Shown: positions 12,430-18,283, counted from the stretch's first letter. The stretch is DNA of 20,815 nt from Candidatus Brocadiaceae bacterium (GCA_024653795.1 JANLHY010000216.1:1-20815), one strand, 5' to 3'. Translations and numbers: made by a program. Notes: generated by a model from the sequence alone, not told the origin.

Positions 12430-12623
12430 AGAAAATTCATCTTGAGAGCCAACGTGTAGGACGAAAGGTTGAATTAGAAATGAGGCGTGGTAAATCCATT
12501 CATGAAGCCTTGGCTATTGCCGCAATGGAAGCTAAATCTAGACAAGATAGGCTAGACAAGATAGGAAAAAGTACGCCATTACCAAAGTATGGATTGATGA
12601 GTTACCGAAATGATCCGCTCTAA
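12426..12623 (+). CDS. Small basic helical protein
   Basis: This 65-residue protein is coupled by ATGA; the ribosome site GGAGGAAG lies inside the upstream gene. It is helical and basic (QRVGRKVELEMRRGKSIHE, then IAAMEAKSRQDRLDKIGKS). No motif is recognised. Confidence 0.6.
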   Translation: MKKIHLESQRVGRKVELEMRRGKSIHEALAIAAMEAKSRQDRLDKIGKSTPLPKYGLMSYRNDPL

Positions 12624-12672
12624 ATCCCATGCTGAAGACCGAACAGTTTCATTTGACCGAGGCTGAAGTTTA

Positions 12673-12891
12673 ATGAAATCTCACAAGCTAGATTGTGACG
12701 CCTTGAGCGATAGATTATTTTGCGGCATGGCTTGGAAATGGGGATTCTGGTTCCGTATTTATGGCCGTGGTCTGCATGTAAAAATATCAAATGGCCATCA
12801 ACCGTTATTTTCTGAACGGTACGGTTATCGAAAATGCTTCTATCTTTTTGGATTAAGATTTGAACCATTGAAAAGAGATGGAAACCTATAA
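12673..12891 (+). CDS. Conserved phage hypothetical protein, last gene of the early operon
   Basis: This 72-residue protein has WGFWFRIYGRGLHVKIS near 33-49 and SERYGYRKCFYLFGLRFEP near 57. The S-E-R-x-G-Y-R-K...G-L-R-F-E-P block is one I recall from small proteins at the end of phage early regions, with no known function. No strong ribosome site precedes the ATG. The structured 3' region and the hairpin terminator follow. Confidence 0.65.
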   Translation: MKSHKLDCDALSDRLFCGMAWKWGFWFRIYGRGLHVKISNGHQPLFSERYGYRKCFYLFGLRFEPLKRDGNL

Positions 12892-12916
12892 AACCGTGCT
12901 GCCTGGTTCCATCCTG

Positions 12917-13004
12917 CTACTTCGGTAACGCTGTGCCAGTTATGCCGTGCAAGACCTTAGGGAGAGGCCGAAGTAAGTAGTTTCATCTGGCACGTTCCTT
13001 ACTT
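12917..13004 (+). ncRNA. Structured 3' region with pseudoknot-type pairing
   Basis: TACTTCGG (12918-12925) pairs with CCGAAGTA (12968-12975). GTGCCAG (12933-12939), inside that loop, pairs with CTGGCAC (12987-12993) outside it, which is an H-type pseudoknot. AAGTAAG (12971-12977) can pair instead with CTTACTT (12998-13004), competing with the first helix. No ORF covers the segment. It lies just before a GC-rich hairpin terminator, at the 3' end of the early operon. It could be an mRNA-stability element, a switch or a small RNA. This is pairing seen by eye, with no folding energy computed. Confidence 0.45.
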
Positions 13005-13020
13005 ATCGCATTACCTAAGC

Positions 13021-13044
13021 AAAAGGAAAGGGGCCGAAGCCCCT
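13021..13044 (-). terminator. Intrinsic terminator between convergent operons
   Basis: AGGGGC and GCCCCT (13029-13044) form a 6-bp GC stem with a CGAA/TTCG tetraloop. On the minus strand it is followed by TTTCCTTTT, so it can end transcription of the minus-strand gene whose stop is at 13056. On the plus strand the tail (CAAATGTG) is not U-rich, though the hairpin may still protect the 3' end of the early transcript. Confidence 0.7.
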
Positions 13045-13055
13045 CAAATGTGTTA

Positions 13056-13247
13056 CTATTTATATCTGAGTTCCAAAGTACGATGACATGCGGCCTGCAT
13101 CCACTGTTCATCTTCTTTGGTGTCGGTACGAAGATCACCCAAGTGATACTCTCGCTCTGAGTTATCTTCCATCCTAAGTGCTTTGACATATCCTTCTGCG
13201 TCCACATCGCCAAGCACCTTCACTTCGCAACCGAAGCGACTTTGCAT
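13056..13247 (-). CDS. Small acidic hypothetical protein
   Basis: This 63-residue protein starts at 13247 with AGGAGGC five bases upstream. The sequence (SRFGCEVKVLGDVDAEGYVK, then EYHLGDLRTDTKEDEQWMQ) suggests a short beta domain with an acidic helical end. It is a single-gene unit bounded by the terminator at 13021-13044, and was not recognised. A short inverted repeat (GTCATC/GATGAC, 13274-13296) lies just upstream and might be an operator. Confidence 0.65.
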   Translation of the reverse strand: MQSRFGCEVKVLGDVDAEGYVKALRMEDNSEREYHLGDLRTDTKEDEQWMQAACHRTLELRYK

Positions 13248-13587
13248 ATTGCCTCCTAATTGTAAAAGAACAAGTCATCTCTTTATTTCTGATGACACGA
13301 TCATTTTACCATGCTCAATATTTAAGCAGTTCAGTTTTGAACCATCCATCAAGCACTTATCGAAATGACACTCTTTTTTTTCAGAGTGAAAATATTTCTT
13401 GACTTGGGTTTCCGTTATTTTCTCTCGGTGTTGTTTTCGCGCTACTCAACAACTTACGAAATCCACCATCTTGGATTCAGTGGCTAGATGACCTGACGAA
13501 CGGTTTGTCAAGGTTATGCACTTTGTTCGGTGGCTGAAGTTTTTCTTCCTGCAAGCGCCTTTCGCTTAATGTCGGCAGGTAAACAGT
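13248..13587. other. 340-bp intergenic region, no gene seen
   Basis: This lies between the end of the second HNH gene and the start of the gene at 13247, both on the minus strand. It holds the GTCATC/GATGAC inverted repeat (13274-13296) and a CACTCT...AGAGTG hairpin around a T-run near 13369-13389. I find no ORF with a ribosome site on either strand and no convincing promoter hexamer pair. Part may be the 3' flank of the inserted HNH gene. Confidence 0.4.
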
Positions 13588-14118
13588 TCACGCAGTTCTG
13601 AAGTCCTCTGAGCTTTTATTACTCTTACCCATATTACACGCTTCACAAAGTACCTGAAGGTTTGAGAACGATAGTTCCAAGTCCGGGTGCTTTGATCTTG
13701 GTTTGATATGGTCTACATGTAAGACAATTCTGTCTTTTGGCGTAGCACCACAGCACATACAACGGCGTCCATAAGTGGTTAAAGCTCGATAACGTAGTTC
13801 TTGCCACTCACGGGAACTGAAAAAGTCGTCGTCACGTTTACGCTTTTTCTGGCGGTATTCTTTTACTGAAATTACTTTTGCTTTGGGTATTTTTGTTTTT
13901 CCGATATAGCCATTTTGTTGTAGTAAATGCTGATATATTTGTACTATAAGTTTCCCTTGGGCCTTTTTCCTTTTTGGAATTTCCCCCGTAAATGGGATGT
14001 TTTCAACATTACGCAAATATAAAAACATGGTTCCGTTGTCTGGAACATTGTGTATATCGCACCCCAATTTCCTTAAAAAGTGGTATATATATACTTTGGC
14101 CTTACCAACTTGGCTCAT
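13588..14118 (-). CDS. HNH endonuclease
   Basis: This 176-residue protein starts at 14118 with AAGGAA eight bases upstream. The N-terminal half is basic and unrecognised. The C-terminal half is a standard HNH domain with C-M-C-C (120-123), LHVDHIKPRSKH (133-144), NLQVLCEACN (153-162) and the final K/S-rich N-M-G-K-S-N-K. FFSSREWQELRYRAL just before it is the usual lead-in helix. It is encoded against its plus-strand neighbours and is flanked by the 55-nt motif on its 5' side, both typical of a mobile endonuclease gene. It is unrelated in its N-terminus to the HNH at 5031. Confidence 0.9.
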   Translation of the reverse strand: MSQVGKAKVYIYHFLRKLGCDIHNVPDNGTMFLYLRNVENIPFTGEIPKRKKAQGKLIVQIYQHLLQQNGYIGKTKIPKAKVISVKEYRQKKRKRDDDFFSSREWQELRYRALTTYGRRCMCCGATPKDRIVLHVDHIKPRSKHPDLELSFSNLQVLCEACNMGKSNKSSEDFRTA

Positions 14119-14182
14119 TTTTTCCTTGTAGACCAGCAGCTTTCGCAATGGTGGCTCCGCTTCAGGGTATGACTTGCCACAT

Positions 14183-14237
14183 TGTTCAGCTCGCGTAACG
14201 TTCAGCGTACAATACTAAATACCTACGGGAAGGTGTC
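14183..14237 (+). repeat. 55-nt motif, copy B
   Basis: This matches 3893-3947 without gaps at 45 of 55 positions, with the first 27 bases differing once. Both copies read in the same direction, more than 10 kb apart. Copy B lies 65 bases upstream of the HNH gene start (opposite strand) and immediately before the DnaA-box cluster. It is not coding in any supported frame. It may be a regulatory site, a homing or insertion boundary, or an RNA element. Confidence 0.8.
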
Positions 14238-14258
14238 AAAGGATAACTCTAAACATCC

Positions 14259-14324
14259 TGTGGATAAGTCTGTGGATAACTATTAGTATACTGTTGATAA
14301 GTAACAGTATGTGCCTGTGGATAA
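14259..14324. other. DnaA-box cluster, candidate replication origin
   Basis: Three perfect DnaA boxes (TGTGGATAA, the reverse of TTATCCACA) lie at 14259-14267, 14271-14279 and 14316-14324, with a one-mismatch box (TGTTGATAA) at 14292-14300. All face the same way, and start-to-start spacings are 12, 21 and 24 bases. The surrounding 90 bp are AT-rich. A cluster of this kind in a non-coding gap is the layout of a DnaA-dependent origin, or of a DnaA-controlled promoter for the gene at 14383. No phage initiator gene is recognised in the window. Confidence 0.7.
14288..14310. promoter_or_regulatory. Perfect inverted repeat over the third DnaA box
   Basis: ATACTGTT and AACAGTAT are exact reverse complements around a 7-nt centre (GATAAGT). 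The repeat overlaps the one-mismatch DnaA box. It could be an operator for a dimeric repressor, an initiator site or a cruciform in the candidate origin. Confidence 0.6.
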
Positions 14325-14346
14325 CTTTATTTAGATGTATGGCAGA

Positions 14347-14376
14347 TTGATAATTCAGGTCAAGCGGTTGTAGAAT
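14347..14376 (+). promoter_or_regulatory. Sigma70-like promoter, possibly giving a leaderless mRNA
   Basis: TTGATA (14347-14352) and TAGAAT (14371-14376) each match the consensus at five of six positions, with an 18-nt spacer. The expected start of transcription falls on or next to the ATG at 14383, and no ribosome site precedes that ATG, so the transcript may be leaderless. The DnaA boxes lie directly upstream. Confidence 0.55.
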
Positions 14377-14382
14377 GAACAT

Positions 14383-14658
14383 ATGCTGATTTGCCTTGAT
14401 TATGATGAAACATATACGGTTGACCCAGAGTTTTGGGATTTAGTCATTGAACTAGCGCTAGCTCGTGGACATCGTGTTATTTGTGCCACCATGAGGCATG
14501 AGCATGAAGCTGAAGAAATGCCTAAAACCATTGGAAAACGAGTAGAAGCTATCATTTATACAGGTCGGAAAGCTAAATTCGATTTTGTACAGAAAGCTGG
14601 CTATTATCCTTCCATATGGATTGATGATATGCCACATTTTCTATTCCAAGGCGGATAA
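14383..14658 (+). CDS. Small HAD-like protein
   Basis: This 91-residue protein begins MLICLDYDETYT, the D-x-D-x-T motif I of HAD phosphatases, and ends with SIWIDDMPHFL, a fit to the acidic motif IV. CATMRHEHEAEEM in the middle replaces the usual motif II Ser/Thr region. It is far shorter than typical HAD enzymes and lacks a cap, as in phage mini-HAD proteins. Catalysis is likely but the substrate is unknown. It lies between the candidate origin and Q. Confidence 0.75.
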   Translation: MLICLDYDETYTVDPEFWDLVIELALARGHRVICATMRHEHEAEEMPKTIGKRVEAIIYTGRKAKFDFVQKAGYYPSIWIDDMPHFLFQGG

Positions 14659-14711
14659 TTGCTGTAGACTGCCTTTAACAAGATTTCCTTAAACCATAGT
14701 GAGGGAATGGC

Positions 14712-15293
14712 ATGGAAGAACCAAGAAACCCGAAAGAACTGCTTTCCTTGCTTAACCAGAAAATCCAGCACTTCGCCCTAGCCCCTGGCGGGGTTCCCTA
14801 TTTCACCCCTGAAGACATAGCCGGACTTATCAGTAAAGTAGCAAATCCTAATATACGACTCTACGCACGAGTCAAATATGCTCAACAGACAGGCTTCTCG
14901 GAAGAATTAGCCCACTGTATGCGTATCGAAGCCTCAACCCTGTCAGGTATAGGTGGTTGGCGAGTTCCGCGCCCTGAATGGCTCCTAGACCTTTCCAGAC
15001 TCGCTTTATTTGAAGACATAGACCCACAGACATGCCCGATCTGCAAGGGAGTGGCACAGAGACTCGTAAATTCCAAGATCGTCGTTTGTCAGGCTTGTGG
15101 AGGCTCGCAAAGGGCTAGTTTACAGGACTCTGACAGGGCTAGACTCATGGATATAGACAAGTCTGGCTGGTCACGAGTTTGGCGCAATCGGTACAACGAT
15201 TTGAAAGGCCATACCATCTACATCTGGGACGGAAGACTTACCCGACTTTTCCAAGATTTCTTACCGCAACACCGAGCGGTAAACGCAACTTGA
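14712..15293 (+). CDS. Q: Q-like late antitermination protein
   Basis: This is a 193-residue protein. A zinc-finger pair C-P-I-C (108-111) and C-Q-A-C (126-129) is followed by RASLQDSDRARLMDIDKSG and SRVWRNRYNDL, the layout of Q-type antiterminators with a zinc finger and a helical DNA/polymerase-binding end. GAGGGAA precedes the ATG. Q proteins load onto RNA polymerase at the late promoter and let it pass terminators. A strong promoter overlaps the 3' end of this gene, exactly where pR' lies in lambdoid phages. The N-terminal 100 residues are helical and less certain. Confidence 0.75.
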   Translation: MEEPRNPKELLSLLNQKIQHFALAPGGVPYFTPEDIAGLISKVANPNIRLYARVKYAQQTGFSEELAHCMRIEASTLSGIGGWRVPRPEWLLDLSRLALFEDIDPQTCPICKGVAQRLVNSKIVVCQACGGSQRASLQDSDRARLMDIDKSGWSRVWRNRYNDLKGHTIYIWDGRLTRLFQDFLPQHRAVNAT

Positions 15294-15317
15294 CAACTGC
15301 TTAAAACAAGCCATAAT
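15290..15317 (+). promoter_or_regulatory. Strong sigma70-like promoter at the Q stop codon (pR'-like)
   Basis: TTGACA (15290-15295) is a perfect -35 that includes the Q stop codon, and CATAAT (15312-15317) matches the -10 at five of six positions with a 16-nt spacer. Transcription would start near 15324 and run into the tandem structured units. Location just past Q is that of the Q-dependent late promoter of lambdoid phages. Confidence 0.65.
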
Positions 15318-15350
15318 CAATTCCCAAGGCGTATTCCTATTCCCGATAGA

Positions 15351-15425
15351 TTTACGGCGCTGCTGGACGCCTCCGTAGGGAGGAACATCCGGGTCATACT
15401 GCTTTTATCGTGTAAGGCCAGCGCC
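15351..15425 (+). ncRNA. Tandem structured unit, copy 1
   Basis: The unit begins TTTACGGCGCTGC and ends GGCCAGCGCC; GGCGCTG (15356-15362) pairs perfectly with CAGCGCC (15419-15425). Inside lies CCTCC-GTAG-GGAGG, then GAGGAACATCCGGGTCATACTGC split over the loop. It follows the pR'-like promoter by about 30 bases and repeats 109 bases downstream. No ORF on this strand has a ribosome site here. The closing stem is conserved between copies while the interior is not, which is expected of RNA structure. Confidence 0.6.
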
Positions 15426-15459
15426 TTCTCCGGTTCCGGGTTAACCATAAACCCGATCA

Positions 15460-15529
15460 TTTACGGCGCTGCCCATTCGAGGAACCCTCTGAGTATGCAG
15501 CCGGGTGAGGACGCATCCCGGCCAGCGCC
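15460..15529 (+). ncRNA. Tandem structured unit, copy 2
   Basis: This is a second copy with the same borders (TTTACGGCGCTGC, GGCCAGCGCC) and the same perfect 7-bp stem (15465-15471 with 15523-15529). Its interior differs: a GAGG-AAC-CCTC hairpin and CCGGG-N11-CCCGG. Both copies share GAGGAAC, CCGGGT and an upstream CCCGAT. No U-run follows, so these are not simple intrinsic terminators. It could be a riboswitch-like, processing or small-RNA element. Confidence 0.6.
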
Positions 15530-15597
15530 ACCATTTACCCCTGCCCCATCAGCAACAACCTCAATCCTCCAAGGGCTGATTCGTGGGCAGGGTCTGG

Positions 15598-15717
15598 TTA
15601 ATCCGCCAACGATGCGCCTATTAGGATTAATACGCCTAGGATGGCAAGTATCCACCATACCGCTGCGCCACCAAGCAAGAAGAATACCAGGAGTAGGAAA
15701 AGCAGAAAGCCGGTCAT
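15598..15717 (-). CDS. 39-residue membrane peptide
   Basis: I found this by reading past the stop of the barrel gene: the ATG (15715-15717) overlaps that TGA as ATGA. Nearly the whole peptide is hydrophobic, with two stretches (TGFLLFLLLVFFLLGGAAV, then WILAILGVLILIGAS), long enough for two short membrane segments with a Gly-Gly turn. It lies downstream of the barrel gene in the same mRNA. The function is unknown; a small holin-like or membrane-modulating peptide is possible. Confidence 0.7.
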   Translation of the reverse strand: MTGFLLFLLLVFFLLGGAAVWWILAILGVLILIGASLAD

Positions 15718-16370
15718 TTGAAATACAGCCGGTAAGAAGCGCGTAACACGTTCATTCTGTCAAAGATTCCATCACGAGGTTCAACGTGGAACGTCTCGTA
15801 CCGCAGATCAAACGACTTGTAACCAATGACAACCCCAGTCAAAGCACCGACTCCGGAAGTCTTGACAGGATCGTGGTAGCTGATTCCGTTCTTGTCGTGA
15901 ATCGTCTCTCTCCATGAGGATTGCCATTTAAACATTCCGGCCTCAAGACCGACCGAGAAGTTACCAATGGGATAACGGACTATCCCGGCTAACGTCCAGC
16001 CCTTCACAGGAGCCGAGCCTTCCCCATAGCAAGGGCATGAGCTGTTGATTGTTCCATCGTCGTGATATAGCCACTCACCTTTTTGAGAGACTCTACCCAG
16101 ATCGTGATAGGTGGCTTCACCTGATAACCAGGGTTTGAACTGATAACCCATTCCAAGGTGAAATGTTGTGGTCTTCAAAGACTCTGAATGTGGGAAGCCT
16201 TTCTGTTGCCAAGCCACATCACCGGCAGCAGTCCCATAGGCAAGCTGCGCCTTTCCCTGACCGACACCGGCCAGAATATAAGTCTCTGCTTTAGCCGCTG
16301 ACGCGAGACAGGAGGCGAGGACAACCGCCCCAATGATAATCCATGATTTCTGTGTTTCTGTGATGTTCAT
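15714..16370 (-). CDS. Outer-membrane beta-barrel protein (Lom/OmpX-like)
   Basis: This 218-residue protein starts at 16370 with GGAGG six bases upstream. A Sec signal peptide ends with ASAAKA at residue 28. The mature chain alternates polar and hydrophobic residues in about eight strands (YILAGVGQGKAQLAYG, FHLGMGYQFKPWLSGEATY, WTLAGIVRYPIGNFSVGLE, LTGVVIGYKSFDLRYE) and ends LRASYRLYFK. This is the plan of eight-stranded barrels such as OmpX, or Lom of lambda, which alter the lysogen surface. The exact family is uncertain. A short loop has Cys-Pro-Cys, odd for a barrel. Confidence 0.75.
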   Translation of the reverse strand: MNITETQKSWIIIGAVVLASCLASAAKAETYILAGVGQGKAQLAYGTAAGDVAWQQKGFPHSESLKTTTFHLGMGYQFKPWLSGEATYHDLGRVSQKGEWLYHDDGTINSSCPCYGEGSAPVKGWTLAGIVRYPIGNFSVGLEAGMFKWQSSWRETIHDKNGISYHDPVKTSGVGALTGVVIGYKSFDLRYETFHVEPRDGIFDRMNVLRASYRLYFK

Positions 16371-16372
16371 AA

Positions 16373-16690
16373 TTACCTCCGGTTTAAGTCTTTTGGAGTA
16401 GTTGAAGGATTCCCTGCGAGATAAGCAGAAAGCCAATCCTTTGCCTCTTGTAATGTTTTGAATGTTATTTTTACTTTGCGCCATTTCCAAGGCGTTATTG
16501 AATAATCGGCAATCATCATTACCAGTGGTGCATGATTCTCGGTTTTCACTAATGAAGGAACATATCCATCTTCGCAATAGATAGACGCACATGGTGTTTG
16601 ATCTTCGTATTGAGCCATTGGCCATCTACGCGGATAAAAACTACGCCAGCGGCCAGTTGAAATAGCGGAAACCTTCCATTTAATTTTCAT
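16373..16690 (-). CDS. Conserved phage hypothetical protein
   Basis: This 105-residue protein lies two bases upstream of the barrel gene. It contains WKVSAISTGRWRSFYPRRW, PCASIYCEDGYVPSLVKTE, HAPLVMMIADYS and FKTLQEAKDWLSAYLAG. I recall this pattern from a small phage family of unknown function with a C-terminal T-F-K-T-L-x-E-A-x-x-W-L helix. A similar helix appears in the 46-residue product at 19762. No strong ribosome site precedes the start. Confidence 0.65.
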   Translation of the reverse strand: MKIKWKVSAISTGRWRSFYPRRWPMAQYEDQTPCASIYCEDGYVPSLVKTENHAPLVMMIADYSITPWKWRKVKITFKTLQEAKDWLSAYLAGNPSTTPKDLNRR

Positions 16691-16700
16691 TGGAAATTAT

Positions 16701-16892
16701 TTAAAGCCTGTTGAGATAAGTTAACATCTGTTGGTGAATTTTCCTTGATTCGTACAGATAAATAAGCCTGAATATCCTGTCAGGCTGACCGTGAATCCAT
16801 CTTAAAGACACGATCTTTGAGCCTTCACGGGTAAACAGACAATGGGAAGCCTTGCGAATATCGTCCCAAGCTAATATGCGAAGGGCTATCAT
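16701..16892 (-). CDS. Small basic hypothetical protein
   Basis: I chose the start at 16892 because its ATG overlaps the stop of the peptide gene upstream (ATGA), giving 63 residues. The sequence is basic with one Cys (LAWDDIRKASHCLFTREGS, then WIHGQPDRIFRLIYLYESR). It is not recognised. A DNA- or RNA-binding role is possible from charge only. Confidence 0.6.
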   Translation of the reverse strand: MIALRILAWDDIRKASHCLFTREGSKIVSLRWIHGQPDRIFRLIYLYESRKIHQQMLTYLNRL

Positions 16893-17014
16893 GCGAAGCT
16901 CAACATAAAGCAAGCTACACTGTAGACCACAGCCAGCATAAAGACTCCACCACCGACAATGACCGCCCAATGCAGAACATAAGCGGCCAATTGTTCTCTG
17001 TCAGTTCCATGCAT
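16889..17014 (-). CDS. 41-residue membrane peptide
   Basis: AAGGAGTG lies eight bases before the ATG at 17014, and the TGA overlaps the next start. After a polar start (HGTDREQLAAYVLHW) come about 25 hydrophobic residues (AVIVGGGVFMLAVVYSVAC, then FMLSFA), one membrane span. It may be a small regulatory or holin-like peptide, function unknown. It is the first gene downstream of the HNH fragment, which lies on the other strand. Confidence 0.65.
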   Translation of the reverse strand: MHGTDREQLAAYVLHWAVIVGGGVFMLAVVYSVACFMLSFA

Positions 17015-17060
17015 TAAAAGCACTCCTTAAAAAGTTAAAGAAAGATCGAGAAAAAAATGG

Positions 17061-17375
17061 ATGAAATACAAAAATCATCCAAACAGAAAAATTGTTGCTA
17101 AAAAATCCCTTAAAAAATGGCGTGTGAAGAATCCTCAAATACAATCTTTGAGTAGAGCGCGGAAACGCAGAGCAATTCCTCGGTGGGCTAATCTCAGGCG
17201 CATTGAATCTGTATATAAAGCCGCTGCTGAAAAGCTTGGATTTCATGTAGATCATATAATTCCGCTTGCTCATAAGCTCGTTTGTGGTCTGCATGTTGAG
17301 AATAATTTAAGAATCATCTCGGCTAAAGAAAATCTCGAAAAAAATAATAAATTATTGCCTGAATATTCAGGCTAG
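17061..17375 (+). CDS. HNH endonuclease fragment or short form, on the opposite strand
   Basis: This 104-residue protein is mostly Lys/Arg at its start. Its C-terminal half has FHVDHIIPLAHKLVCGLHVE at 61-80 and NNLRIISAKENLEKNN after it, closely similar to the end of the HNH at 5031 (HHVDHIVPLKHQLVCGLHVE). The N-terminal Cys/His module and repeats are missing. The open frame begins only 30 bases before the ATG, and no good ribosome site is visible. It is AT-rich compared with its neighbours and lies against the direction of the minus-strand operon. It is best read as a mobile HNH gene truncated at its 5' end. Confidence 0.7.
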   Translation: MKYKNHPNRKIVAKKSLKKWRVKNPQIQSLSRARKRRAIPRWANLRRIESVYKAAAEKLGFHVDHIIPLAHKLVCGLHVENNLRIISAKENLEKNNKLLPEYSG

Positions 17376-17616
17376 TCCTTGGTTGTGCATCCTTGGGCCT
17401 CCGTGTGGGAAATTGCGTACCGAGTGCGGTACATTCCAGTTTCGTCCCTTCCGCCCAGAAATAAGTTTTGCAGTTAGGGCAGGAAGTAACGCCGGGATCG
17501 GCAGCGAAGGCCGCACCCCAATTAATCGAACCGTCATCATTGGCTATGTTATTCATAGCTTCGGCCCCTTGTTTCCAGTCGAATGGGTGGCCTTCGAGAA
17601 TTTTTGCGGACTTCAT
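17323..17616 (-). CDS. Small Cys-rich protein whose end runs into the HNH insertion
   Basis: This 97-residue frame starts at 17616, overlapping the stop of the gene upstream. The N-terminal 80 residues look real: EGHPFDWKQGAEAMNNIAN, a C-P-N-C pair (46-49), LECTALGTQFPTRRPKDAQ. The last 15 residues (LNIQAIIYYFFRDFL) are the antisense of the HNH end and of the palindrome, so the natural C-terminus was probably lost to the insertion. The Cys pattern suggests one half of a zinc ribbon. Confidence 0.6.
   Translation of the reverse strand: MKSAKILEGHPFDWKQGAEAMNNIANDDGSINWGAAFAADPGVTSCPNCKTYFWAEGTKLECTALGTQFPTRRPKDAQPRTSLNIQAIIYYFFRDFL
17357..17372 (-). terminator. 16-bp palindrome with T-run on the minus strand
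   Basis: GCCTGAATATTCAGGC is a perfect palindrome at the 3' end of the HNH frame (its stop follows). On the minus strand AATAATTTATTATTTTTTT follows, so it can act as an intrinsic terminator for transcripts from the gene at 17616. It is also where the inserted HNH DNA seems to begin, so it may mark a junction. Confidence 0.5.
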
Positions 17617-17804
17617 GTTGTCGGCTCCTTGGCTATCAAGTGTTCGCAGTCACGATTCGCGGTAATGGCCGCGCAGACTTCATGAAATTCAGCCCCCATG
17701 GTGGGACATTGAGCGAAGTCGAATACCTGACAAGCTTTGCAGTTGGCTTGGTGGTTGAACCAAGTTTCGCGGCATATTTCGATATGGTGTGCGTGAGTAG
17801 TCAT
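17613..17804 (-). CDS. Cys/His-motif protein, duplicate copy 1
   Basis: I chose the start at 17804 because AGCGGAGG lies six bases upstream; 17846 and 17864 are weaker options. The 63-residue protein contains the block WFNHQANCKACQVFDFAQC, followed by PTMGAEFHEVCAAITAN. The product of 19906-20250 has the same 36 residues. H-x3-C-x2-C-x7-C and a later H-x2-C could bind one or two metal ions. Unknown family, no enzyme motif. The gene lies in a chain with 4-nt overlaps downstream. Confidence 0.7.
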   Translation of the reverse strand: MTTHAHHIEICRETWFNHQANCKACQVFDFAQCPTMGAEFHEVCAAITANRDCEHLIAKEPTT

Positions 17805-17873
17805 ATAACCTCCGCTCGCGTCTTTTACAGAAGGTGTATGTTTCATATTCGTTCCAATGCCCACAAGGGGCGG

Positions 17874-18065
17874 TTAACCGTTATCAGGATTGCTAAAGAA
17901 TTCTGTTAACTCAGACTGACTCAGTTGCGTTATGTGTGCATAACCTGTTTCAGTAGTTATCCATTCCCGTAACTTAGTTTTTCCATGGCATCGCATACAT
18001 GATGCAGGATCAATACCGTCACAGGTAGGACACCCTTTGTTTGTCGATGAACTATAGCGTTTCAT
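17874..18065 (-). CDS. Small zinc-ribbon-like protein
   Basis: This 63-residue protein is coupled to the gene upstream (ATGA at 18062-18065). C-P-T-C at 12-15 and C-M-R-C at 23-26 form a close four-Cys pattern of DnaJ-type or glucocorticoid-like zinc knuckles (CPTCDG, CMRCHG). The rest is polar. Such knuckles often bind nucleic acid or a protein partner. The function is unknown. Confidence 0.65.
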   Translation of the reverse strand: MKRYSSSTNKGCPTCDGIDPASCMRCHGKTKLREWITTETGYAHITQLSQSELTEFFSNPDNG

Positions 18066-18283
18066 AAAATTCTAGCTTGTCCATCGAGCGGGTTTCTGCT
18101 GCACTGAGCGCATATATTCAAGTTGCATCCATTGATCCAGCCACAACCGCACGTCCAAAACATAAAACTATTATCTTTTTTTAATGTGGTTTCAAACCAT
18201 GCTATAAGGTGTTCATGCTGTGCATCGTTTGTTGATTTCCATCCACAAGCATAAAGAGCGTCAATTAATTCTTGAATGTTCAT
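18062..18283 (-). CDS. Small zinc-binding-like protein
   Basis: The start at 18283 overlaps the stop upstream (ATGA), giving 73 residues. The N-terminal half is helical (IQELIDALYACGWKSTNDA). The C-terminal half has FWTCGCGWINGCNLNICAQC, five Cys in about 18 residues, resembling a RanBP2-type zinc finger (W-x-C-x2-C...N-x6-C-x2-C). It is a likely metal-binding domain, with the partner unknown. Confidence 0.65.
   Translation of the reverse strand: MNIQELIDALYACGWKSTNDAQHEHLIAWFETTLKKDNSFMFWTCGCGWINGCNLNICAQCSRNPLDGQARIL

Noticed and set aside
12609..12665. 18-codon ORF between the genes ending at 12623 and starting at 12673
   Set aside because: It has no ribosome site, and its overlap with the preceding gene is 15 bases rather than the 4 seen for coupled genes here.
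15351..15425. RNase P-like signature (GAGGAA...TCCGGG) in the first tandem unit
   Set aside because: Only a short match, not kept in the second copy, and the unit is far too small for RNase P RNA.
15351..15529. Tandem units as simple intrinsic terminators
   Set aside because: No U-run follows either stem on the plus strand.
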